DNA of 5,874 bases from Acidimicrobiia bacterium. Lineage in GTDB: Bacteria > Actinomycetota > Acidimicrobiia > IMCC26256 > BP-133. The stretch spans positions 1-5,874 of the forward strand of contig JAICYE010000159.1 in NCBI GenBank assembly GCA_025934385.1. The letters run 5' to 3'. The notes below the pieces were generated by a model. It made no database searches. It was not told where the DNA came from and saw nothing but the letters and a program-made list of their open reading frames with translations. Shown piece after piece: positions 1 to 4,879 of the stretch (positions are counted from its first letter, which is position 1; each line of letters starts with the position of its first letter). Position numbers and translations under genes: made by a program.

Positions 1-2
1 CT

Positions 3-263
3 GCAGCGGCGCCTGTCGCGGCGCAGGCCGCGCCGGCGGCCCAGCCCGCCCCTCGGCCGGCCCCAGCCGCCGCGACGGCGCCGTCGTCGACCGGCGCTGA
101 GCCGGCGGGGCCGCAACCGGCGTTCGTTTACCGGAATAGAGCGGAAATCGAACGCCAGAAGCCGGCCAGCGCCGGACCCACCGCAACTGGCGTTCGATTA
201 CCGGGATACAGCGGAAATGGAACGCCAGTTCGCGGCCGGGAGCAGCGAGAGCCCCGCCGGTAG
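3..263 (+). CDS. Possible 3' end of an upstream gene: Ala/Pro-rich tail (partial)
   Basis: This frame is open from the left edge to a TAG at 261-263. The first 38 or so codons give an Ala/Pro-rich, low-complexity chain (for example AAQPAPRPAPAAATAP) with G/C-rich third positions, as seen in disordered C-terminal tails. After about position 113 the frame enters the two palindromic repeats and its composition changes, with Tyr, Asn, Arg and Glu appearing, so the true end of the protein may not be the TAG. A competing plus-strand frame, open from position 2, ends at a TGA at 98-100 just before the repeats and would leave them intergenic. The TAG also overlaps the -10 box of the next gene. No function can be assigned, and the start lies outside the window. 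The whole stretch could be non-coding. Confidence 0.3.
   Translation, partial: AAAPVAAQAAPAAQPAPRPAPAAATAPSSTGAEPAGPQPAFVYRNRAEIERQKPASAGPTATGVRLPGYSGNGTPVRGREQREPRR
111..158. repeat. Imperfect palindrome, copy 1 of a tandem pair
   Basis: A 42-bp dyad at 117-158, preceded by CCGCAA at 111-116. The outer arms are GGCGTTCG (119-126) and CGAACGCC (149-156). The inner arms TT-CCG and CGG-AA also pair, and the dyad centre falls at the TA of 137-138. It matches copy 2 at 37 of 42 positions in the dyad, and the flanking CCGCAA is identical in both copies. It could be a REP-like dispersed element, a paired operator, or a hairpin in RNA. Confidence 0.8.
181..228. repeat. Imperfect palindrome, copy 2 of a tandem pair
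   Basis: The second copy of the dyad, 187-228, starts exactly 70 bp after copy 1. Its outer stem is longer: AACTGGCGTTC (185-195) pairs perfectly with GAACGCCAGTT (220-230), followed inward by ATT/AAT and CCG/CGG pairs. It ends 32 bp before the TAGAAT -10 box of the desulfurase gene, so it is well placed for a regulatory site, but a mobile REP-like origin is equally possible. An in-frame ATG at 217-219 lies inside this repeat and is unlikely to be a real start. Confidence 0.8.
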
Positions 264-266
264 AAT
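261..266 (+). promoter_or_regulatory. Predicted -10 box (TAGAAT) for a leaderless iscS-mnmA transcript
   Basis: TAGAAT fits the actinobacterial TAnnnT -10 pattern and sits 7 bases before the GTG at 274. Transcription would therefore start at or next to the start codon, giving a leaderless mRNA. No convincing -35 hexamer is seen at normal spacing, which is common for such promoters. No Shine-Dalgarno sequence lies ahead of this GTG, in agreement with leaderless translation. Confidence 0.55.
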
Positions 267-273
267 CGGCGGC

Positions 274-1470
274 GTGCCGTATCTCGACCATGCCGCCACC
301 ACGCCGCTGCGCCCGGAGGCGCTGGAGGCCATGCTGCCGTTCCTCCAGGGCTCGTTCGGGAACCCGTCGGGCCAGCACGCTGCCGCCCGGGCGGCCAAGA
401 CGGCCGTCGAGGAAGCCCGGGAGCAGGTGGCGGCGGCGCTCGGGGCCCAGCCGGCTGAGATCGTCTTCACCGGCGGTGGCACCGAGGCCGACAACCTGGC
501 CCTGAAGGGTGCCGCCCGCTCGGGGCGCGACCGGGGGTTCGGCGACGGTGTGGTCACCACGGCCATCGAGCACCACGCCGTCCTCCACAGCTGCGACCGG
601 CTGGCCCGCGACGGCTACCGGGTCACCAGGGTCGGCGTCGACGCCGGCGGCGTCGTCGATCTCGACGCCCTGGCCGCCGCCCTCGACGAGCGCACCACGG
701 TCGTGTCGGTGATGCTGGCCAACAACGAGGTCGGCACCGTCCAGCCGCTGGCCGAGGTCGCCGCCCTGGTGGCCGAGCGGGCGCCCCGGGCCGTGGTCCA
801 CACCGACGCCGTGCAGGCGGCCGCCTGGCTCGACGTCGCCGCCACCGCCGGCGGCGCCGCCCTCGTCGCCGTCTCGGCCCACAAGTTCGGCGGCCCCAAG
901 GGCGTCGGCGCCCTCGTCGTCCGCTCCGGCGCTCGGCTGGTCCCGGTCATCGACGGCGGCGGCCAGGAGCGCGACCTGCGGTCCGGGACCCACAACGTGG
1001 CCGGCATCGTCGGCATGGCCGCCGCCCTCACCGCCACCGTCGCCCGGCGCAGCGAGGAGAAGCCCCGGGTCGCCGCGCTGCGGGACCGGCTGGCGGCTGG
1101 GATCGCCGCCGGCCTGCCCGATGGCGCCGTCCGCAGCAATGGCGACCCTGCCCGCAAGCTGGCCAACAACTGCCACCTGGCCTTCCCGGGGGTGGAGGCC
1201 GAGGCACTGCTCCTGCTCCTCGACCGCGACGGCGTGTGCGCCTCGGCCGGGTCGTCGTGCGCCTCGGGGGCGCTGGAGCCGTCCCACGTCCTGGCGGCCA
1301 TGGGCCTGCCCGTCGACCTCGCCCGGTCCTCGGTGCGGCTGACCGTCGGCTGGCCGACCACCGAGGCCGACCTCGACGCCGCCGTCAAGGTCATCACCGC
1401 CGGGGTCGAGCGCCTGGCCGGGCGGGCGGCGGCCGGCGGCCGGGCCGGGCGCGTCCCCGCCCGGGGCTGA
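274..1470 (+). CDS. iscS: Cysteine desulfurase (IscS/NifS family, class V aminotransferase fold)
   Basis: A PLP enzyme that converts L-cysteine to alanine and carries the sulfur as a cysteine persulfide for transfer to acceptors. With the GTG at 274 as start it is 398 residues, normal for the family, and begins with the typical PYLDHAATTPL. Visible landmarks are GGGTEADN (67-74), the PLP-stacking His100 in IEHHAV, ANNEVGT (149-155), Asp178 and Gln181 of HTDAVQ, the Schiff-base Lys204 in SAHKFGGPKG, RSGTHN (236-241), and the catalytic Cys329 in SAGSSCASG. An ATG at 217 would add 19 residues, but it lies inside a palindromic repeat and precedes the conserved N-terminus, so I reject it. The last 15 or so residues are an Ala/Gly/Arg-rich tail. 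mnmA follows after 5 bases, so the main sulfur acceptor is probably MnmA. No scaffold gene iscU or sufU is seen nearby. The exact subfamily name is uncertain; the enzyme class is not. Confidence 0.95.
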   Translation: MPYLDHAATTPLRPEALEAMLPFLQGSFGNPSGQHAAARAAKTAVEEAREQVAAALGAQPAEIVFTGGGTEADNLALKGAARSGRDRGFGDGVVTTAIEHHAVLHSCDRLARDGYRVTRVGVDAGGVVDLDALAAALDERTTVVSVMLANNEVGTVQPLAEVAALVAERAPRAVVHTDAVQAAAWLDVAATAGGAALVAVSAHKFGGPKGVGALVVRSGARLVPVIDGGGQERDLRSGTHNVAGIVGMAAALTATVARRSEEKPRVAALRDRLAAGIAAGLPDGAVRSNGDPARKLANNCHLAFPGVEAEALLLLLDRDGVCASAGSSCASGALEPSHVLAAMGLPVDLARSSVRLTVGWPTTEADLDAAVKVITAGVERLAGRAAAGGRAGRVPARG

Positions 1471-1475
1471 CACGT

Positions 1476-2522
1476 ATGGCCCGGGTCCTGGTCGCTATGA
1501 GCGGCGGCGTCGATTCCTCGGTGGCCGCCGCCCGGCTCCAGGCCTCCGGCCACGACGTCACCGGCGTCACGCTCAAGCTGTGGGGCGGTGAGTCGGACTC
1601 CGGCTGCTGCAGCGTCTCCGACGTCGAGGATGCCCGTCGCGTCGCCGCCCAGCTCGGAATCCCCCACTACACCTTCAACTTCGCCGACGACTTCACCGCC
1701 GCCGTCGTCGACCCTTACGTCGAGGCGCACGCCGCCGGGCACACCCCGAACCCCTGCGTGGAGTGCAACCGGTCGATCAAGTTCGGGCGGCTGCTGGAGC
1801 GGGCCGAGGCGACCGGCTTCGACGCCATCGCCACCGGTCACCACGCCCGGGTCGTGGCCGCCGCCCCCTCGGAGGACGGGCGCCGCCGGTACGAGCTGGC
1901 CCGGGGGCGGGACCGGGCCAAGGACCAGTCCTACGTTCTCTACATGCTCGGCGAAGCCGAGCTCGCCCGGCTGCTGCTGCCCGTCGGCGACATGACCAAG
2001 GCCGAGGTGCGGGCCGAGGCCGCCGCCCTCGGGCTGCGGACCGCCGACAAGGCCGAGAGCATGGAGGTCTGCTTCATCACCCGGGGCGGACGGGAACGGT
2101 TCCTGGCCGACCGGGGCGCGATGCGGGCCGGCGACGTCGTCGATCCCGCCGGGCGGGTCCTCGGCCGCCACGACGGCACCGCCCGGTTCACCGTCGGGCA
2201 GCGCCGGGGCCTCGGCGTGGCCGCCGGCGTACGCCGCTACGTCCTCGACGTCGACGCCGCCGCCGGCGCCGTCACGGTGGGCCCCTACGAAGCGCTGCTC
2301 CGGGACGACGTCCGCCTGACCGGGCTCACCTGGGCCGCCGGCGCGGCGCCGGATCCTTCCGAGCCTGTGCTGGTACAGGTCCGGGCCCACGGCGCGCCGT
2401 TCGACGGCTCCGTCGACGGTGACCGCGTGCGGTTCGCCCGCCCGCAGCCCCGGGTGGCGCCGGGCCAGGTGGTGGCGCTGTATCGGGGCGACACCGTCCT
2501 CGGCGGCGGCATCGCCGTCTGA
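1476..2522 (+). CDS. mnmA: tRNA-specific 2-thiouridylase MnmA
   Basis: This cytoplasmic enzyme uses ATP to adenylate U34 of tRNA-Lys, -Glu and -Gln and then inserts sulfur to give 2-thiouridine. The protein is 348 residues, close to the usual 350-370. The PP-loop SGGVDSS is at 9-15. GCCSVSDVEDARRVA (43-57) and NPCVECNRSIKF (92-103) are family signatures. By the CNxxIKF motif and by MEVCFI, the catalytic pair is Cys97 and Cys199, matching Cys102 and Cys199 of E. coli MnmA. ATGHHAR (119-125), KDQSYVLY (149-156) and FTVGQRRGLG (238-247) are also typical, and a C-terminal beta-barrel region ends in GDTVLGGGIAV. The ATG at 1476 places the PP-loop at the normal distance from the N-terminus. A weak purine stretch (GGGG, 1463-1466) lies 9 bases upstream and overlaps the end of the desulfurase gene, so translation is probably coupled. 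Cys44, Cys45 and Cys94 are additional cysteines, seen in many family members. Confidence 0.97.
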   Translation: MARVLVAMSGGVDSSVAAARLQASGHDVTGVTLKLWGGESDSGCCSVSDVEDARRVAAQLGIPHYTFNFADDFTAAVVDPYVEAHAAGHTPNPCVECNRSIKFGRLLERAEATGFDAIATGHHARVVAAAPSEDGRRRYELARGRDRAKDQSYVLYMLGEAELARLLLPVGDMTKAEVRAEAAALGLRTADKAESMEVCFITRGGRERFLADRGAMRAGDVVDPAGRVLGRHDGTARFTVGQRRGLGVAAGVRRYVLDVDAAAGAVTVGPYEALLRDDVRLTGLTWAAGAAPDPSEPVLVQVRAHGAPFDGSVDGDRVRFARPQPRVAPGQVVALYRGDTVLGGGIAV

Positions 2523-2538
2523 GGGAGCCGGGTCGCAC

Positions 2539-2573
2539 CCGCGCTTTGCTGTAACAGGTACATCAAAGCGCGG
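2539..2573. terminator. Symmetric hairpin between convergent mnmA and SDR genes
   Basis: CCGCGCTTTG (2539-2548) pairs perfectly with CAAAGCGCGG (2564-2573). Inside it, after one C/T mismatch, TGTA (2550-2553, read as T-G-T-A) pairs with TACA (2559-2562), leaving a 5-base loop. It begins 16 bases after the mnmA stop and ends 20 bases before the last base of the SDR stop, so it can serve both strands. There is no U-tract, so termination efficiency is uncertain; a role in mRNA 3' end protection is also possible. Confidence 0.65.
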
Positions 2574-2593
2574 TGGTGAAGGGCGGTGAACGC

Positions 2594-3367
2594 CTACTTG
2601 GGCGGCATCCGCAGCGCCCCGTCGAGGCGGATGGTCTCGCCGTTGAGGTAGCCGTTGCGGACGATGTGCTCCACCAGGGTGGCGTAGTCGCCGGCCGGGT
2701 CGCCGAGCCGCGACGGGAAGGGGATCCCGGCGGCCAGCGCCTGGCGCTGCGACTCCGGCAGCAGGGCCAGCATCGGCGTGTCGAACGTGCCGGGGGCGAT
2801 GGTGACGACCCGCACGCCGACGGCGGCCAGGTCGCGGGCGGCCGGCAGGGTGAGGCCGACGACGCCGGCCTTGGAGGCGGCGTAGGCGATCTGGCCGATC
2901 TGGCCGTCGAAGGCGGCGATCGAGGCGGTGTTGACGACCACGCCCCGCTCGTTGGTCTCCGTGGGTTCGGCAGCCGACATCGCCGCCGCCGCCAGCCGGA
3001 GCACGTTGAACGTGCCGATGAGGTTGATCGAAATGACGGTGGAGAACAGGTCCAGGTCGTGGGGCGTGCCGTCGCGGGCCACCACCCGGCCCGCCCAGCC
3101 GACCCCGGCGCAGTTGACGGCGATGCGCAGCGGGCCGAGCGAGGAGGCCAGCTCGACGGCGGCGGCGACGTCGCCGCCGTTGGTCACGTCGGTGGGGGCG
3201 AAGGCGACGGCGGCCGGGCCCAGCTCCTTGGCCAGCGCCTCGCCCTTGGCGGTGTCACGGTCGACGATGACGACCTTGGCTCCGGCGCCGGTGAGGCGGC
3301 GGACCGTCGCCTCACCCAGCCCCGAGGCGCCTCCGGTGACGAGGGCGGCGACTCCGGAAATCTCCAT
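2594..3367 (-). CDS. SDR-family type II 3-hydroxyacyl-CoA dehydrogenase-like enzyme
   Basis: A 257-residue classical short-chain dehydrogenase/reductase, probably soluble. The NAD-binding motif TGGASGLG is at 11-18. Asp36, at the end of beta-2 (VVIVDRD), favours NAD(H) over NADP(H). TDVT (59-62), NCAG (85-88) and Asn115 in ISINLIGTF are present, and the catalytic Ser149, Tyr162 and Lys166 (YAASK) are intact. The segment [20 protein letters not shown] (146-165) and the [10 protein letters not shown] loop match the HSD17B10 / 3-hydroxy-2-methylbutyryl-CoA dehydrogenase group, which oxidises 3-hydroxyacyl-CoA in isoleucine and fatty-acid breakdown. The ATG at 3367 has no Shine-Dalgarno, but a TACTGT box lies 8 bases upstream, suggesting a leaderless message. 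It converges on mnmA and diverges from the Rid gene, so it is probably transcribed alone. The fold is certain; the acyl-CoA substrate is inferred from sequence resemblance. Confidence 0.93.
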   Translation of the reverse strand: MEISGVAALVTGGASGLGEATVRRLTGAGAKVVIVDRDTAKGEALAKELGPAAVAFAPTDVTNGGDVAAAVELASSLGPLRIAVNCAGVGWAGRVVARDGTPHDLDLFSTVISINLIGTFNVLRLAAAAMSAAEPTETNERGVVVNTASIAAFDGQIGQIAYAASKAGVVGLTLPAARDLAAVGVRVVTIAPGTFDTPMLALLPESQRQALAAGIPFPSRLGDPAGDYATLVEHIVRNGYLNGETIRLDGALRMPPK

Positions 3368-3375
3368 GGCCCGGC

Positions 3376-3381
3376 ACAGTA
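3376..3381 (-). promoter_or_regulatory. Predicted -10 box (TACTGT) for the SDR gene, leaderless
   Basis: On the minus strand TACTGT fits TAnnnT and is followed by 8 bases and then the ATG of the dehydrogenase gene. The start codon has no ribosome binding site, so a leaderless transcript is likely. I see no clear -35 element. Short motifs of this kind occur by chance, but the spacing supports it. Confidence 0.4.
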
Positions 3382-3401
3382 CGGGCCCGCCGGGGCTCCC
3401 G

Positions 3402-3407
3402 TAGCAT
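3402..3407 (+). promoter_or_regulatory. Weak candidate -10 box (TAGCAT) for the Rid gene
   Basis: TAGCAT is the only clear TAnnnT hexamer pointing toward the Rid gene in the 113-bp divergent region. It would give a leader of roughly 65-70 bases, and the gene does have a ribosome binding site. No -35 element is evident, so this remains tentative. Confidence 0.25.
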
Positions 3408-3480
3408 CCGAGCGAGCGCCGAATCCGAGCTCGGCGCGAGGGTTGCGCTGGGCGGCGCCGGCGAGGACGAGGTGTGGGTC

Positions 3481-3867
3481 ATGGATCGTCAGCGGGTCTC
3501 TTCGGGATCACCGTTCGAGCCGGCCATCGGGTTCTCCCGGGCGCTGCGGGTCGGGCCCCACGTCTTCGTCTCGGGGACGGCGCCCGTCTGGCCGGACGGG
3601 TCCTGCGACCCCGATCCGGCCGTGCAGGCCCGGCGCTGCCTGGAGATCGTCCTGGCCGCCCTGGCCGAAGCGGGGGCGTCCGCCGGCGACGTTGTCCGCA
3701 CCCGGGCCTTCCTGGTCGACGTGGCCGATGCCCAGGCGGTCGGGGCCGTCCACGGCGAGGTCTTCGGGTCGATCCGGCCGGCGTCGACGATGATGGCCGT
3801 CTCGGCGCTGCTCGATCCCCGCTGGAAGGTCGAGATCGAAGCCGAGGCGCTGATCCACCCGTCCTGA
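3481..3867 (+). CDS. Rid (YjgF/YER057c/UK114) family protein lacking the catalytic arginine
   Basis: A 128-residue protein, the usual length for Rid proteins, which form trimers with active sites between subunits. Family landmarks are VFVSGTAP (28-35), the helix VQARRCLEIVLAALAEAGAS (48-67), VVRTRAFLVDV (71-81), FGSIRPASTMMAVSALLDP (95-113) and KVEIEAEA (116-123). RidA itself hydrolyses reactive 2-aminoacrylate and other enamine/imine products using an arginine (Arg105 in E. coli, in the motif PARS). Here the aligned motif is P100-A-S-T, with serine in that place, as in Rid subfamilies not credited with imine deaminase activity. The ATG at 3481 is chosen because GAGG (3469-3472) lies 8 bases upstream; a GTG at 3472 would add three residues and is less well spaced. 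The neighbours give no clear pathway. Family assignment is firm; function is unknown. Confidence 0.92.
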   Translation: MDRQRVSSGSPFEPAIGFSRALRVGPHVFVSGTAPVWPDGSCDPDPAVQARRCLEIVLAALAEAGASAGDVVRTRAFLVDVADAQAVGAVHGEVFGSIRPASTMMAVSALLDPRWKVEIEAEALIHPS

Positions 3868-3868
3868 T

Positions 3869-3921
3869 CGGTTCTCGGCAGGATTTCCTGCGGATTCCGC
3901 GGTTTTCCCTGCCCAGAACCG
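3869..3921. terminator. Large nested hairpin between convergent Rid and membrane-protein genes
   Basis: CGGTTCTCGGCAGG (3869-3882) pairs with CCTGCCCAGAACCG (3908-3921) with a single C/C mismatch in 14 positions. The 25-base loop holds alternative small hairpins: GCAGG-ATTT-CCTGC (3878-3891), which competes with the long stem, and GCGG-ATT-CCGC (3890-3900). It starts right after the Rid stop and ends exactly against the stop codon of the minus-strand gene, so it probably serves both. There is no T-tract on either side. Confidence 0.6.
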
Positions 3922-4698
3922 TCAGAGCACCGAGCCCCGGGGCTTCTTCCTGGCGGCTGCCTCGGCCAGGAGGCGGTCGGTCTGGCGGGGGCAGAAGGCG
4001 AGGCGGCCGGCTTTCACCGACTCGCCGCCCCGCAGGCGGCCCCGGGCCCGGAACAGCTGGGCTTCCTCGGTCAGTTCGAGGACGAGGGAGCCGGCCGCGG
4101 CGCCGAGCCGCAGGTCGACGACGTCATCGGCCGGGGCGGTGGGGAACGGCAGCGGCCGGAGAGAGGCGATCCGCTCCCGGGGGAAGAGGACGGGGTCGAT
4201 GAGCGTCAGCGGGTCCTTGAGGACGATGCCGGCGGGCACCAGCACCGCCCACCGCTGCGAGAGGGCATAGACCGACCGGCCGGCGGTGCGGACGACCGGA
4301 ACGCCGACGGCCAGGGCGAGGACACCGGGCACCCAGCGCCGGTCGGCCAGCAGCAGCGGCCCCGCCACCGTGCCGGTGCCGATCAGGGCCACGGCCAGCG
4401 GCAGCGGCCCGAGCACCAGGGCCGGCGGCACCCGGAGCGGGAAGCGCCGCTCCTCGCCGTAGGCGGCGCCGTTCACGAACCGGTATCCGACCGCCGGGGT
4501 GAACGCCAGGCCGCAGGCCAGCGCGGTACCGGCCACGGCCAGCGCCGCCTTGAGCGGCCCGGCGGCCGGGGCGGCCCCCAGGGCCAGCACGACGGCCACC
4601 GGGGCGGCGATCCGCAGGGCGGTCAGGCCGAGCGGGCGGGGGGCGAACGAGGCGAGCAGGACGCCGCCCCACAGCAGCCAGAGCAGGACGCTGGCCAC
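3922..4698 (-). CDS. Multi-span membrane protein with a C-terminal soluble domain, family not recognised
   Basis: From the GTG at 4698 the protein has 258 residues with about five hydrophobic segments (roughly 2-18, 24-44, 49-70, 92-112, 123-136). A polar, strand-rich C-terminal part (about 145-258) follows, with phrases such as QRWAVLVPAGIVLKDPLTLI and LFPRERIASL and a Lys/Arg-rich end. A multi-span domain joined to a small beta domain recalls bacterial PH-like membrane proteins, but this is only a resemblance. The start is uncertain: the frame stays open upstream, and codons up to 4800 encode another membrane-like stretch (LAWASLVIVAGPAAAAAL) with normal third-position G/C use, yet there is no ATG, GTG or TTG in that part. 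A CTG at 4798-4800 with GGGAG 6 bases before it would give 292 residues and six spans. The frame continues still further, antisense to the Lys-rich gene, but that part is a shadow. It is divergent from the Lys-rich gene and convergent with the Rid gene. Confidence 0.8.
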   Translation of the reverse strand: MASVLLWLLWGGVLLASFAPRPLGLTALRIAAPVAVVLALGAAPAAGPLKAALAVAGTALACGLAFTPAVGYRFVNGAAYGEERRFPLRVPPALVLGPLPLAVALIGTGTVAGPLLLADRRWVPGVLALAVGVPVVRTAGRSVYALSQRWAVLVPAGIVLKDPLTLIDPVLFPRERIASLRPLPFPTAPADDVVDLRLGAAAGSLVLELTEEAQLFRARGRLRGGESVKAGRLAFCPRQTDRLLAEAAARKKPRGSVL

Positions 4699-4833
4699 CG
4701 CCCGAGGTGCGGTGGACCAGGAGTCGAGCGCAGCGGCGGCGGCCGGCCCGGCGACGATGACCAGGGACGCCCAGGCCAGGGGTTGAAGCCGGACGAGCAG
4801 AGGAGGCTCCCAGGAGGCGCGAACGGTGGCTCC

Positions 4834-4840
4834 TATACTA
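4834..4840. promoter_or_regulatory. Overlapping opposite-strand -10 boxes in a divergent promoter region
   Basis: Plus-strand TATACT (4834-4839) would start a message near 4846 with a leader of about 34 bases for the gene at 4880. Minus-strand TAGTAT (4835-4840) overlaps it and would start a message near 4828 toward the membrane-protein gene. No -35 hexamer is clear on either strand. Shared -10 regions of this kind are known in bidirectional bacterial promoters. The 181 bases between 4699 and 4879 hold no other element I can support, apart from the probable upstream extension of the membrane gene. Confidence 0.5.
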
Positions 4841-4879
4841 CCGACGGTCGTTTTTGAACCTTCTGCACCGGGAGCGCCC

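Noticed and set aside
217..273. ATG at 217 as the start of the cysteine desulfurase
   Set aside because: It lies inside the second palindromic repeat, has no ribosome binding site, and adds 19 residues before the conserved PYLDHAATTP. The GTG at 274 fits both the family and the -10 box.
1445..1464. CCGGGC/GCCCGG hairpin over the desulfurase stop region
   Set aside because: Six G/C pairs are expected by chance at this base composition, and a terminator here would split an obvious operon.
1236..1475. Upstream extension of the MnmA frame into the desulfurase gene
   Set aside because: The extension is Arg/Pro/Gly-rich shadow sequence. The PP-loop sits at residues 9-15 from the ATG at 1476, as expected for MnmA.
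615..2390. 591-codon open frame on the minus strand, antisense to the desulfurase and mnmA
   Set aside because: It is a by-product of high third-position G/C content. Its translation is Gly/Ala/Arg-rich with no recognisable motif, whereas both plus-strand genes carry complete catalytic motifs.
2573..3793. 406-codon plus-strand open frame across the SDR gene
   Set aside because: It is antisense to a complete short-chain dehydrogenase with all catalytic residues, and its composition (Gly/Arg/Asp-rich) is that of a shadow frame.
4840..4848. ACCGACGGT short palindrome near the divergent promoter, considered as an operator
   Set aside because: A 4-bp half-site is too short to stand out in this sequence, and no second copy is seen nearby.
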